Shown piece by piece: positions 28,370 to 37,539 of a stretch of 64,000 bases of DNA. The DNA is from Natronohydrobacter sp. Its GTDB lineage: Bacteria > Pseudomonadota > Alphaproteobacteria > Rhodobacterales > Rhodobacteraceae. The notes under the pieces are model-generated. The model was given only the letters and a program-made list of their open reading frames with translations. It was not told where the DNA came from and did not search any database. Location: contig JAUVXF010000004.1 of NCBI GenBank assembly GCA_030603695.1, positions 124,001-188,000 of the forward strand. The letters run 5' to 3'. The position numbers were made by a program, and so were the translations under genes. Positions within the stretch are counted from its first letter, which is position 1. Each line of letters begins with the position of its first letter.

Positions 28370-29398
28370 TTATCTTTTGGTCTGACGCAAGAGCGCTTCG
28401 CGGATATCCGCCGTCATCTGCGCAAGCGGCATGTCTTGGGCAAAATGCGCTTTCTGGTTCAAATGGGGAAAGCGCTGTGCCAGATCCTGCGCCAGCGCTT
28501 CGGGCAGGCGTTCCACTGTGGCGCGCGAAACCAGCATGCTTTCTGCCGGGATACCTTCAACATAGATGATCTGATGATGATCAAACACAAGGCTGTAATA
28601 GGTGACAAATCCGCCCTGACGCTGCAAAACCCGCGTGCCATCGACAAGGCTTTGCGCCTGAACAAGGATTTCGGGGCGCGTGCCAAGCCGCGCCTCGCCG
28701 CGCTGATACAGGAAAATGCGCTGCAAGGGGCCAAGGGTAAGCGGGCCAAGATTGCCAACTGTGCCGGGTGCGAATGTGACAGGGGCAAAGATGCCATGCG
28801 CGCGCTGCGTGGCTTGCCCGATCCAGCGCAGGGTTTGTGGCCCGTGATCGCGGGTGCGCAATTCCATGCCTGCCCGCAGATGTTCCACCGCGCATAGGCT
28901 GCCATCGGCCATGCCAACCCGCGTGCCAGTGGCAAAGCAGCCCTGCACCAGTTCAGCCATGCGCAGCGCAGTGGCCGTGCGATCCAGCGCTATCAGGCTA
29001 TATCCGGTGCGCGGGCGTATGGGATGCAGCGGCAGCACCATATGCCGCCCTCCGCAGTAAAGCAGCAAGGCCAGCACCATTTCGCTATCAGACGACATGA
29101 AGCGCAATTCGCCGCAGACCTGCACCGCGCTGCCTGCTGGCAGATCGGCCACAGGCGTTTCGCTGGTGGCAAGCTGTGTTTGTGTGGCCGCAATCGCCAG
29201 CCGAAGGCGCAAGGGCTGGGCCTGATCTGCCAGCGCGAAGATATCGCCAAGGCAGATCATGTCAGGCGGCCCAAGGCCGTCACCCTCATTGATGCCCCAA
29301 ATCACGCGCAGGTTTGCACCATCAAACACATCGCATTCATAAATCTGGGCCAAAGCGGTGCTTTCTTCAAATGTGTTGCGCGGCACTATAGCGCGCAA
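28370..29398 (-). CDS. Hint-domain protein (342 aa)
   Basis: Residues 1-150 show no familiar domain. From C154 (CFATGTRVGMADG) a Hint_2 domain runs to about residue 290, as in many Rhodobacterales proteins; it includes VEHLRAGMELRTRDHGPQTL and the conserved YYSLVFDHHQIIYVEGIPAES. Hint folds can cleave themselves at the cysteine, but no clear C-terminal splice junction is seen, so intein-like splicing is unlikely. Function unknown. Divergent from the SDR gene. Confidence 0.8.
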   Translation of the reverse strand: MRAIVPRNTFEESTALAQIYECDVFDGANLRVIWGINEGDGLGPPDMICLGDIFALADQAQPLRLRLAIAATQTQLATSETPVADLPAGSAVQVCGELRFMSSDSEMVLALLLYCGGRHMVLPLHPIRPRTGYSLIALDRTATALRMAELVQGCFATGTRVGMADGSLCAVEHLRAGMELRTRDHGPQTLRWIGQATQRAHGIFAPVTFAPGTVGNLGPLTLGPLQRIFLYQRGEARLGTRPEILVQAQSLVDGTRVLQRQGGFVTYYSLVFDHHQIIYVEGIPAESMLVSRATVERLPEALAQDLAQRFPHLNQKAHFAQDMPLAQMTADIREALLRQTKR

Positions 29399-29530
29399 AA
29401 GTTAATATTTGCGCACAAAAGGGAATACAAGCGCTGGCTGCGCCCTCAATTCGGGTGCGCCTGTATCTGGCCGTGGGGCGCTTGGGGTGCTAGGTCATTC
29501 TCAAGCCTGACAAGATGGAGGAAATACAGG

Positions 29531-30310
29531 ATGGATTTGGGAATTTCGGGAAAGCGCGCATTGGTTTGCGCCTCGTCCAAGGGCTTGGGCCGGGGCTGCG
29601 CCGAGGCCTTGGCAGCGGAAGGCGTGCATCTGGTGATGAATGCGCGCGGGGCCGAGGCACTGGAAGCGGCGGCAGCAGATATCCGCGCGGCTTATGGGGT
29701 AGAGGTGGTGGCCGTGGCCGCCGATATCACCACCGAGGAAGGCCGCGCCAAGGTGCTGGCCGCTGCGGGGGATGTGGATATTCTGGTAACAAATGCAGGC
29801 GGCCCCCCGCCGGGTATGTGGACAGATTGGGATCGCGCCGATTTCATCGCCGCCCTTGATGCCAATATGCTAACCCCTATCGCGCTGATAAAGGCGCTGG
29901 TTCCGGGTATGATGGCGCGGGGCTGGGGGCGTGTGGTCAATATCACCTCGCAATCGGTGAAGGCCCCCTTGGCCGTTCTGGGCCTGTCCAATGCCGCGCG
30001 CACCGGGTTGACGGGCTATGTGGCGGGCACGGCGCGGCAAGTGGCCGGGCAGGGCGTGATCATGAACAACCTGCTTCCCGGCATTCATGATACCGATCGC
30101 GCCACGGCACTGGATGGGGGCGCGGCCAAGGCGCAAGGCGTTTCGGTGGCCGAGGCCCGCAAACGGCGCGAGGCGACTATCCCGGCCGGGCGCTACGGCA
30201 CATCGGCGGAATTTGGCGCGACTTGTGCGTTCCTGTGCTCGCAGCATGCGGGATTCATGGTGGGTCAGAACGTGCTGTTGGATGGCGGCGCGGTGAATGT
30301 AACCATCTGA
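29531..30310 (+). CDS. Atypical short-chain dehydrogenase/reductase (259 aa)
   Basis: An SDR-fold protein close to 3-oxoacyl-ACP reductases. The nucleotide motif reads CASSKGLG instead of TGxxxGxG. S140 is in the catalytic-Ser position, but the usual Tyr-x3-Lys is replaced by S153-x3-R157 (LSNAAR). These match a divergent SDR subgroup that lacks the full tetrad. The NAG motif (LVTNAGG) is intact. GGAGG lies upstream of the ATG. Substrate unknown. Confidence 0.82.
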   Translation: MDLGISGKRALVCASSKGLGRGCAEALAAEGVHLVMNARGAEALEAAAADIRAAYGVEVVAVAADITTEEGRAKVLAAAGDVDILVTNAGGPPPGMWTDWDRADFIAALDANMLTPIALIKALVPGMMARGWGRVVNITSQSVKAPLAVLGLSNAARTGLTGYVAGTARQVAGQGVIMNNLLPGIHDTDRATALDGGAAKAQGVSVAEARKRREATIPAGRYGTSAEFGATCAFLCSQHAGFMVGQNVLLDGGAVNVTI

Positions 30311-30349
30311 TGCGGGCGCGCGGGCTGCGCCTTGCGGCCCGCGCATTCC

Positions 30350-31336
30350 TTACAGCATGGAGGGAACCACCTGATCTGGCGGGCGGTGGCCATCTGCGAA
30401 GGTTTTGATATTGAGAATGACCTTCTCGCCCATCTCTATCCGGCCTTCCAATGTGGCCGATCCCATATGCGGCAGCAGCACCACATTGGGCAATTCGCGC
30501 AGGCGTGGATTTATGCCTTGCCCGCGCTCGAACACATCCAGCCCTGCGCCTGCAATCTCGCCCGCGCGCAATCCGCGTGTGAGGGCGTTTTCGTCAATCA
30601 CTTCCCCGCGCGAGGTGTTGATGATCACGGCGCTGGGCTTCATCAGCTTCAACCGCCGCGCATTCATCAGATGAAAGGTGGACGGCGTATGCGGGCAGTT
30701 TACCGATATCACATCCATCCGCGCGACCATCTGATCCAGGCTTTCCCAATAGCTGGCTTCCAAGGCCTCTTCCACATCAGGGCGCAGGCGGCGGCGGTTG
30801 TGGTAGTGGATTTGCATCCCAAAGGCGCGCGCACGCCGCGCCACGGCCTGCCCTATGCGCCCCATCCCCAGAATACCCAGCCGCTTGCCGCCGATCCGTG
30901 TGCCCAGATGCGCCATGGGCGACCAGCCGCGCCATTCATCGGCCTGCATGACCGCCAGCCCCTGCGGAATATGGCGCGTCACAGCCAGCATGAGCGCGAT
31001 GGTCATATCTGCGGTATCGTCTGTCACCACGCCGGGCGTGTTGGACACCAAAATCCCGCGCTGGCGTGCGGAATGCACATCAATGTGATCCACGCCAGCG
31101 CCATAATTGGCAATCAGCTTCAGGCGTGCGCCAGCTTGTGCCAGTAATGTGGCGTCTATCTCATCGGTGATTGTTGGAACCAAAACATCGGTGTTGCGCA
31201 GGGCCTCTGCCAGTTCTTCGCGGCCCATGGGCGCGTCATCCTCGCGCAACGTGACATCGAACAATTCCTTGAGCCGGGTTTCAACCACATCAGGCAGGCG
31301 TCGCGTTACGACAACACTCAGGCGTTGATTGGGCAT
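30350..31336 (-). CDS. 2-hydroxyacid dehydrogenase, glyoxylate/hydroxypyruvate reductase type (328 aa)
   Basis: A D-isomer-specific NAD(P)-dependent dehydrogenase. It has the GMGRIGQAVARRARAFGM dinucleotide motif, catalytic Arg in INTSRGEVIDENAL, Glu in GLDVFE and His in VVLLPHMGSAT. The close similarity is to D-glycerate dehydrogenase/glyoxylate reductase, relevant to glyoxylate and serine metabolism. Convergent with the SDR gene. Confidence 0.88.
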   Translation of the reverse strand: MPNQRLSVVVTRRLPDVVETRLKELFDVTLREDDAPMGREELAEALRNTDVLVPTITDEIDATLLAQAGARLKLIANYGAGVDHIDVHSARQRGILVSNTPGVVTDDTADMTIALMLAVTRHIPQGLAVMQADEWRGWSPMAHLGTRIGGKRLGILGMGRIGQAVARRARAFGMQIHYHNRRRLRPDVEEALEASYWESLDQMVARMDVISVNCPHTPSTFHLMNARRLKLMKPSAVIINTSRGEVIDENALTRGLRAGEIAGAGLDVFERGQGINPRLRELPNVVLLPHMGSATLEGRIEMGEKVILNIKTFADGHRPPDQVVPSML

Positions 31337-31492
31337 TTGCGCGTCTCACCTCTTTGCATTTCCGGGCATTTGGGGCAAACTGCCAGCAGTTGGGCCATTC
31401 TACAAGCGGTCATATGCCGCGGGACTGGCCGAAGTAACAGAATACGCCATCAAAAGGCGGTCAAAAACCGGGCTAACCGGACAGGCAGGCAA

Positions 31493-32032
31493 ATGGGACG
31501 ACAGAGTTTTCTGAGCGCGGCCTTGGGGGTGCTTTTGGCAACCGTGCCTTTGGGCGCTGGGGCGGTAGAGCCGGGCGCGGCCCCCGCAACGGCGGCAGAA
31601 CAGGCGCGCGGGCCGGTCACGAACCTGCCCTTGCCGCGCTTTGTGTCGCTGAAATCCAGTGAGGCCAATGCCCGGCGCGGCCCGGATCAATCCCACCGGA
31701 TTGATTGGGTCTATCGCCGCCGCGATCTTCCTTTGCGCGTTACAGCGGAATTTGAAAACTGGCGGCGTGTGGAGGATGCAGACGGGCAGGGCGGCTGGAT
31801 GCATCATGCGTTGTTATCAGGGTTGCGCACAGCGCTGGTGCAAACGGATATGACGCCCCTTCACCAGCGCCCGGATATGGATAGTGCCCAGACCGCGTTA
31901 TTGGAACGTGGCGTGATTGCGCGCATGCGCAATTGTGAACGCGCGTGGTGCAGGCTGGAAGTGGACGGCGCGCGCGGTTGGGCCGAAAAGCGCCATCTTT
32001 GGGGCGTGGACGGGGATGAGGTGTTTGACTGA
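31493..32032 (+). CDS. Exported protein with SH3-like domain (179 aa)
   Basis: A signal peptide (LSAALGVLLATVPLGAGAVE) is followed by two SH3b-like repeats: FVSLKSSEANARRGPDQSHR to about residue 115, then a second with MRNCERAWCRLEVDGARGW. SH3b domains bind peptidoglycan or its peptides, so a periplasmic cell-wall role is likely. The ATG at 31493 is preceded by GGCAGGC. Convergent with the pccR-like gene, 20 bp away. Confidence 0.82.
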   Translation: MGRQSFLSAALGVLLATVPLGAGAVEPGAAPATAAEQARGPVTNLPLPRFVSLKSSEANARRGPDQSHRIDWVYRRRDLPLRVTAEFENWRRVEDADGQGGWMHHALLSGLRTALVQTDMTPLHQRPDMDSAQTALLERGVIARMRNCERAWCRLEVDGARGWAEKRHLWGVDGDEVFD

Positions 32033-32052
32033 CACCCCGCAACCGGATGTCC

Positions 32053-33444
32053 TTATTCAATCCGGTATGGCAGCAATTCGCGGTAATCGTGATCAATGCG
32101 CAAGCGCCGCTCCAGTGGTGGGACGGAACGCTGGTGGCAATTGTCACGCTCGCAAATGCGGCAGGAAATCCCGATAGGTTCAAACCCCGCCGCGCGCCCC
32201 AGATCCATCCCATCGGCATAGACCAGCGCTGCCGCATGGTCGATCTCGCATCCCAAGCCAATGGCATAGCGCCGCACAGGCGCATGAAAGGCCCCGCCGC
32301 CCTTTGTGACCGCCAAAGCAAGGCAGAAATAGCGCATCCCGTCCGGTGTTTCGGCCAGTTGGCGCAAAAAGCGCCCCGGTGTTTCAAACGCGCGGTGCAC
32401 ATTCCAAAGCGGGCAAGCCCCCCCAAAGCGGGCGAATTGCAACCTTGTGGCGGAATGGCGTTTGGTGATCGTGCCTGCCTGATCCACGCGCACAAAGAAA
32501 AACGGCACCCCTTTCGCGCCGGGCCGTTGCAGGGTGGACAGCCTGTGCGCCACCTGTTCGATAGATGCGCCGAAGTGATCGGCCAGCGCTTCCAGATCGT
32601 GCCGGGTACTTTGCGCGGCGTCCAGAAAGCGCCGATAGGGCATCAGCGCCGCACCTGCGAAGTAATTGGCAAGCCCGATTTTGGCAATGCCGCGCGCCTC
32701 TTCCGATTGGAAGCGCGCGAGATCCAGCGTCGCTTCCAGCAAATCGGCCTGTGTCAGCAAGGCCACCTGATGCAGCATCTGAAAGGCTTGGGTCGCACGC
32801 GTGGCCTTGGCCGAGATTTCCAGCGTCTGGGTGGCGGGATCAAGATGGCGCAGCGTATTGCCCGTTGTCAGCCGCAAGGTGATCTTGCGTTGTGCCAAGG
32901 CCTCGCGCGCAAGGGTCAGGGCATCGCGCCCCTGTGTGGCAAAGCGTTCTGCCGCGCGATCCACGGCATCAATGTAATTGTCGCAGTAATGAAAGAAATC
33001 GCGCACCTCTTCCCAAGGGCTAAGGCGCAGGGTGGTATCTTCGCGGCCCAAAGCCTCGTCCAGCGAGGCAAGTTGTTCTTGCGCCTGCCTGTAGGCGCGG
33101 TGGAGTTCGAGAAAGGCGCGCGCAAAACCCGGCGCATTTGCCCCGACCAGCCGCAAATCGGGCAGGGCGGGCGGTGTGTTGCCAAATAGCGGGTCTGCAA
33201 AGGCTTCGCGCAGATCAGAGACCAGACGCTCGCTATCGCCTGCCGAAAGCTGCGTCACATCCATCCCGAATTCGCGCGCCAGTGACAGCACCACGGCAGT
33301 CGAGAGGGGGCGGTTGTTATTCTCCATCTGGTTCAGATAGGGCAGCGATACCCCAAGCCGGGCAGCGAAATCCTTTTGCGTCAGCGCCAGTTGGCTGCGT
33401 GTTTCGCGCAGCTTTGCCCCGGCATACAGCTTTTGTGGTGGCAT
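32053..33444 (-). CDS. pccR: Short-chain fatty acyl-CoA regulator, PccR/ScfR type (463 aa)
   Basis: An N-terminal Cro/CI helix-turn-helix (residues ~10-65: LTQKDFAARLGVSLPYLNQM) is joined to a large C-terminal effector domain of the ScfR group. Near the end GISCRICERDNC looks like a metal or Cys cluster. From the family, PccR of Rhodobacter sphaeroides activates propionyl-CoA carboxylase genes by binding paired TTTGCAAA motifs. Such motifs stand before pccB here (34829, 34861) and before this gene (33482). It is the nearest regulator to pccB; the MFS gene lies between. The symbol rests on family and context. Confidence 0.85.
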   Translation of the reverse strand: MPPQKLYAGAKLRETRSQLALTQKDFAARLGVSLPYLNQMENNNRPLSTAVVLSLAREFGMDVTQLSAGDSERLVSDLREAFADPLFGNTPPALPDLRLVGANAPGFARAFLELHRAYRQAQEQLASLDEALGREDTTLRLSPWEEVRDFFHYCDNYIDAVDRAAERFATQGRDALTLAREALAQRKITLRLTTGNTLRHLDPATQTLEISAKATRATQAFQMLHQVALLTQADLLEATLDLARFQSEEARGIAKIGLANYFAGAALMPYRRFLDAAQSTRHDLEALADHFGASIEQVAHRLSTLQRPGAKGVPFFFVRVDQAGTITKRHSATRLQFARFGGACPLWNVHRAFETPGRFLRQLAETPDGMRYFCLALAVTKGGGAFHAPVRRYAIGLGCEIDHAAALVYADGMDLGRAAGFEPIGISCRICERDNCHQRSVPPLERRLRIDHDYRELLPYRIE

Positions 33445-33457
33445 TGGCCCTCGCCTT

Positions 33458-33490
33458 GGTTAGCTAACCCTGCGGCTAGGGTTTGCAAAC
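33458..33490 (-). promoter_or_regulatory. Candidate PccR autoregulatory sites upstream of pccR
   Basis: GGTTAGCTAACC (33458-33469) is a perfect 12-bp palindrome, and GTTTGCAAAC (33481-33490) holds the TTTGCAAA motif. Their centres lie about 22 bp apart, close to two helix turns, within the 60-bp gap before the pccR start. A TTGACC hexamer on the minus strand (33502-33507) may be a -35 element. The role is inferred. Confidence 0.6.
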
Positions 33491-33503
33491 TGATGCGCGC
33501 TGG

Positions 33504-34727
33504 TCAAGCAGAAATGCGCCCTTCGCGGTGCAGCACATAGAAGAGCGGCACCATGGCAAGGCCCGTGGTAATCACCATCAGCCAGATCAGCGGCGCAGCC
33601 CCGCTTTCAGCGGTCAGAAGGGCACCCGCCAAGGCCGACAGCCCGGCCCCTCCGCCAATCATGATCGCGCCCCCGATTCCGCTGGCCGTGCCCGCCAGAT
33701 GCGGGCGCACCGACATCATCCCCGATGTGGCCGACGGAAGCAGCATGCCATTGCCCAGCCCGGTAGAAATGAAACACCCGAAAAACACCGGCGCGGATAG
33801 CTGCCCTGCCAGATACAGCGCGGCCAGAAGCACCATGCCGCCAAAGCCAGTAATGCAGCCCAGCAGGATCATGCGGTTCACACCCACCCGCGCGGCATAA
33901 CGCCCGGCCAAAAAATTGCCGATCGCATAGCCAAGCGCCGGGGCGCCAAAATACATGCCCAGTTGCGATGGCGACAGCCCGAAAACAACCGTTCCCACAA
34001 AGGGCACACCGCCCAGATAGGCAAAGAACGCCCCGGAGGCGAGGGTTGCGGTGCTGCAATAGCCCCAGAACCGGCGCGCGCGCATCAGTTCGGGGATACC
34101 TGTGAACATGCCCCCGCGCGCCCCGCCAAGGTTTTGCTTTGTCTCGCCCATGTCGCGCCAGCTGAGTGCCAGAACGGCAATGCCCGCAATCAGCATCAGT
34201 GCGAAACTGCCGCGCCAGCCAAAGGCCTCGTCCAGCAGCCCGCCGATTGCAGGGGCGATCATGGGCACAATCGCCATTCCCATCGTCACATAGCCGATTC
34301 GCGAGGCGGCCTCTCCCTCTCCCATCACATCGCGGATAGAGGCGCGGCTGAGCACGATTGCCGTGACGACCACGGCTTGCAGCATGCGAAAGATCAGGAA
34401 TGTGAGGGCCGTTGTGGCCAATAGCGTGCCGATTGTGGCCAGAATGAACCCGATCAAGGCCGCCAGCATCACTGGCCTGCGCCCAAACCTGTCGGATATG
34501 GCCCCGATAAACACTTGCAGCACTGCATTTACCAACAGATAGAGTGAAACCGACAGTTGCATGACCGCGTAATCCGTCTGGAAATAGCTGGTCATAGAGG
34601 GCAGCGAGGGCAGAAACACATTCATCGCCAATGCTGCAATCGACGCCTGCGCCACCAGCGTAGAAACATGGGGCGGGGTGGTCGGGTCGAGAAACCTGAT
34701 GTCAACAGCAGAGGGTGTTTGCGGCAT
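33504..34727 (-). CDS. Bcr/CflA-family MFS efflux transporter (407 aa)
   Basis: A major facilitator with about 12 hydrophobic segments. The motif between helices 2 and 3 is present as ISDRFGRRPVM, and LSRASIRDVMGEG is typical of Bcr/CflA drug exporters. The substrate is unknown. It is divergent from pccB, sharing the 234-bp control region, and stands upstream of pccR on the same strand, so it may be transcribed with or regulated by the same system. Confidence 0.85.
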   Translation of the reverse strand: MPQTPSAVDIRFLDPTTPPHVSTLVAQASIAALAMNVFLPSLPSMTSYFQTDYAVMQLSVSLYLLVNAVLQVFIGAISDRFGRRPVMLAALIGFILATIGTLLATTALTFLIFRMLQAVVVTAIVLSRASIRDVMGEGEAASRIGYVTMGMAIVPMIAPAIGGLLDEAFGWRGSFALMLIAGIAVLALSWRDMGETKQNLGGARGGMFTGIPELMRARRFWGYCSTATLASGAFFAYLGGVPFVGTVVFGLSPSQLGMYFGAPALGYAIGNFLAGRYAARVGVNRMILLGCITGFGGMVLLAALYLAGQLSAPVFFGCFISTGLGNGMLLPSATSGMMSVRPHLAGTASGIGGAIMIGGGAGLSALAGALLTAESGAAPLIWLMVITTGLAMVPLFYVLHREGRISA

Positions 34728-34828
34728 GCGGCACTCTTTTCGGGGGGCGGCGGCGTGGGTAAGACAGGGGGAATGTTACACATGTGTAGCGACTGGGCAA
34801 GCGCCGGAGGTATTGCTATTTCGCTGGA

Positions 34829-34875
34829 TTTGCAAATTTGCTGCGCTTGAGCAAAGCGTCTTTGCAAATTATCAT
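34829..34875 (+). promoter_or_regulatory. Candidate pccB promoter with PccR-type operators
   Basis: TTTGCAAA occurs at 34829-34836 (extended to TTTGCAAATTTGC, 34829-34841) and again at 34861-34868, 32 bp apart and so about three helix turns. A likely promoter is -35 TTGAGC (34847-34852), a 17-bp spacer, and -10 TATCAT (34870-34875). The second operator lies in the spacer, the first just upstream of the -35. The arrangement suits direct control by the PccR-like regulator. Sites are seen; function is inferred. Confidence 0.65.
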
Positions 34876-34961
34876 AATTTTTCTTTTCGGATCGGATTTG
34901 CGCAAGTATGTTGCGCGCATACTGCCCAAAATCGGGCTGCTGTCAGTTCTGGGGGAACCGC

Positions 34962-36494
34962 ATGAAGGATATTTTGCAACAGCTTGAACAGCACCGCAAC
35001 ACCGCCCGCAGTGGCGGCGGCGCGCGCCGGGTTGCAGCGCAGCATTCCAAAGGCAAGCTGACAGCACGCGAGCGGATTGAACTGTTGCTGGATGAGGGCA
35101 GCTTTGAAGAGTTTGATATGTTTGTGGCCCATCGCTGCACCGATTTCGGCATGCAGGCCGAACGCCCGGCGGGGGATGGTGTGGTCACAGGCTGGGGCAC
35201 AGTGAATGGCCGTCAGGTCTATGTTTTCGCACAAGATTTCACGGTTATGGGCGGGTCTGTTTCAGAAACCCATGCCGCCAAGATTTGCAAGATCATGGAT
35301 ATGGCAATCCGCAACGGTGCGCCGGTGATCGGGCTGAACGATTCGGGCGGTGCGCGCATTCAGGAAGGGGTGGCCAGCCTTGCGGCTTATGGCGCGGTGT
35401 TTGATCGCAATATCAAAGCCTCTGGCGTGATTCCGCAAATCAGCGTCATCATGGGGCCATGTGCGGGGGGCGCGGTCTATAGCCCTGCGATGACCGATTT
35501 CATCTTCATGGTGAAAGATTCGAGCTATATGTTTGTCACCGGCCCCGATGTGGTGAAAACCGTAACAAATGAGGTTGTCACGGCAGAGGAATTGGGCGGC
35601 GCGGTGACCCATACGCGCAAATCCTCTGTGGCCGACGCGGCCTTTGAAAATGATGTAGAGGCGCTGATCGAAGTGCGCCGCCTGATTGATTTCCTGCCGC
35701 TGAATAACCGCGAAAAACCCCCTGTGCGCCCCTTCTTCGATGATCCCGCACGGCTGGAGCCAAGCCTTGACAGCCTGATCCCCGACAACCCCAACAGCCC
35801 CTATGACATGAAAGAGCTGATTGAGAAGGTTGCGGATGAGGGGGATTTCTACGAAATTCAGGCCGATTTTGCCAAGAATATCATCACCGGCTTTATCCGT
35901 CTGGAAGGGCGCACTGTGGGTGTGGTAGCCAATCAGCCTATGGTGCTGGCGGGCTGTCTGGATATCGATTCCAGCCGCAAGGCCGCGCGGTTCGTGCGCT
36001 TTTGCGATGCGTTTGAAATTCCGATCCTGACATTCGTGGATGTGCCGGGCTTTTTGCCGGGCACAGGGCAGGAATATGCAGGCGTGATCAAACATGGCGC
36101 CAAGCTGCTTTATGCTTACGGTGAAGCCACGGTTCCGAAAGTCACCGTGATCACCCGCAAAGCCTATGGCGGGGCTTATGTGGTTATGGCCTCCAAACAC
36201 ATGGGGGCGGATTTCAACTATGCCTGGCCCACGGCAGAGATTGCGGTGATGGGTTCCAAGGGTGCGGTGGAAATCCTCTATCGCTCTGAATTGGGGGATG
36301 CGGAAAAAACGGCGGCGCGGATCAATGAATATGAAACCCGCTTTGCCAACCCGTTCGTGGCGGCCGAAAAGGGCTTTATTGATGAAGTGATCATGCCCCA
36401 ATCCACCCGCAAGCGCGTGGCCCGCGCCTTTGCATCCCTGCGTAACAAGAAGCTAGATAACCCTTGGAAAAAGCACGACAATATCCCACTGTGA
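34962..36494 (+). CDS. pccB: Propionyl-CoA carboxylase beta subunit (510 aa)
   Basis: Carboxyltransferase subunit that moves CO2 from biotin to propionyl-CoA, giving methylmalonyl-CoA. Acyl-CoA carboxylase motifs include [35 protein letters not shown] and [20 protein letters not shown]. The start [10 protein letters not shown] fits family length. The N-terminus differs from acetyl-CoA carboxylase AccD, and the pccA gene plus PccR-type sites support propionyl-CoA as substrate. Confidence 0.93.
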   Translation: MKDILQQLEQHRNTARSGGGARRVAAQHSKGKLTARERIELLLDEGSFEEFDMFVAHRCTDFGMQAERPAGDGVVTGWGTVNGRQVYVFAQDFTVMGGSVSETHAAKICKIMDMAIRNGAPVIGLNDSGGARIQEGVASLAAYGAVFDRNIKASGVIPQISVIMGPCAGGAVYSPAMTDFIFMVKDSSYMFVTGPDVVKTVTNEVVTAEELGGAVTHTRKSSVADAAFENDVEALIEVRRLIDFLPLNNREKPPVRPFFDDPARLEPSLDSLIPDNPNSPYDMKELIEKVADEGDFYEIQADFAKNIITGFIRLEGRTVGVVANQPMVLAGCLDIDSSRKAARFVRFCDAFEIPILTFVDVPGFLPGTGQEYAGVIKHGAKLLYAYGEATVPKVTVITRKAYGGAYVVMASKHMGADFNYAWPTAEIAVMGSKGAVEILYRSELGDAEKTAARINEYETRFANPFVAAEKGFIDEVIMPQSTRKRVARAFASLRNKKLDNPWKKHDNIPL

Positions 36495-36540
36495 GATCGT
36501 ATGGGGGCCGTTTGCCGCAGGCAGTGGTCTGGGAGGACGG

Positions 36541-36966
36541 ATGAACGGCCCCAGAAGCGTTTCGATATGTGTTGCCCTGTGCCTGAGTGCACAGATGGGG
36601 CATGCGAGAGAGGTTTTGCTGCCCTCTGGTGCGATGGCGCTGCATCATGACACGATTTGGGAAGAAGAGTTTTCGACACTCCGCATGCGTTTTGTTGTTC
36701 CGCGGTTGGGAGAGCCGGGAAGCATTTATGCGGCAGACGGGCTGCGGGTGTTCGAAGATATGCTTTGGCTATGTGAAACGCAGGTGGCCCAGGAATTCCC
36801 CGACGGAGAGACCCCGCAAGATATGGGGTGGCATTCGGTCGTGATTTCGCTGATGGACAGGCCCATAGAATTCGGAATGCGCGATGCGGAGGTGTTTCAG
36901 GTGTTTGAAGGGTTTGTGTTGACGATGGATGGATGCGAGTTGGAATTGGATCTTTACGATGAGTGA
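36541..36966 (+). CDS. Exported protein of unknown function in the pcc locus (141 aa)
   Basis: A signal-peptide-like N-terminus (SICVALCLSAQMGHA) is followed by an acidic, compact domain ending GCELELDLYDE. I do not recognise the family with certainty; it resembles a Rhodobacterales domain of unknown function found next to pccB (possibly DUF6497). GGAGGACGG lies just before the ATG and pccB ends 46 bp upstream, so it is probably cotranscribed with pccB. Confidence 0.7.
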   Translation: MNGPRSVSICVALCLSAQMGHAREVLLPSGAMALHHDTIWEEEFSTLRMRFVVPRLGEPGSIYAADGLRVFEDMLWLCETQVAQEFPDGETPQDMGWHSVVISLMDRPIEFGMRDAEVFQVFEGFVLTMDGCELELDLYDE

Positions 36967-37103
36967 CTGTCAGGCCCCAGTCCCGAATGATGCAGTCATG
37001 CAACAAAATGCAGTGAATGCGATATTTTCGTGGTCAGAAATCTCTAAAGAGAGTATGCTTTGGGGGCATGCGTCAATTCCGGCGCCTGTGAAGCAAACCC
37101 AAA

Positions 37104-37131
37104 GGGCGTGTGCAGATCAAACAACACGCCC
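37104..37131 (+). other. Stem-loop upstream of the first micro-gene
   Basis: GGGCGTGT (37104-37111) and ACACGCCC (37124-37131) form an 8-bp stem with a 12-nt loop. No T run follows, so it is not a standard terminator. It sits 25 bp ahead of the micro-protein start and could affect its translation or processing. Confidence 0.4.
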
Positions 37132-37155
37132 AAGCATAACGAGCAGGAGAATTTT

Positions 37156-37302
37156 ATGGCGAAACTCGCTTTGGCGGTCGCTTTTGTTGTGTCGCTTTTC
37201 CCCGCATTCTGTGCGCGCAAAGCGCCGGAGTCCAGCAATGGGTTCGAGTCCATCTCGACCCCGATTTATGTCGAGCCTGCATCGCAAAAAGGTATGCGCT
37301 GA
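37156..37302 (+). CDS. Micro-protein, paralogue of the small lipoprotein at 37540 (48 aa)
   Basis: A tiny exported-looking protein: MAKLALAVAFVVSLFPAFC, then a Pro/Ser-rich tail ending YVEPASQKGMR. Cys19 is in exactly the same place as in the lipoprotein at 37540, and the tails align (C-[AS]-R-x-A-P-E near the Cys, and xVEPxSxKG at the end). The lipobox has decayed here, PAF-C instead of LAA-C, so signal peptidase II may not process it. AGGAG precedes the ATG. Function unknown. Confidence 0.6.
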   Translation: MAKLALAVAFVVSLFPAFCARKAPESSNGFESISTPIYVEPASQKGMR

Positions 37303-37313
37303 TGCGCTGACGG

Positions 37314-37333
37314 GGCAGGGCGCGCGCCCTGCC
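37314..37333. other. Perfect 20-bp GC palindrome after the first micro-gene
   Basis: GGCAGGGCGCGCGCCCTGCC is a perfect inverted repeat beginning 12 bp after the stop of the 37156 gene. It lacks a T tract, so factor-independent termination is uncertain; it may protect or stop the upstream mRNA. Confidence 0.5.
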
Positions 37334-37539
37334 TCACATCTGCGTGTGAAGGCCCCCTGCGTCATGGCTGCAACACATGCCGTGATCACAAATCTGTGTG
37401 CGCTGTTCCAGTGGCAAAGTTTTCTTGGCTGCGATAATCTGACGAAGCAGCGTTCGCATTACGCGGACGCGGTAGCACCGCCGATCACATTCAGCCATGC
37501 CGAAGTGACGGCGCCATCTGAGAACAGGAGCCTCTCACA

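Noticed and set aside
28370-29398. Intein insertion in a host gene
   Set aside because: No flanking extein protein or C-terminal Asn-Cys/Ser junction was seen; better described as a free-standing Hint-domain protein.
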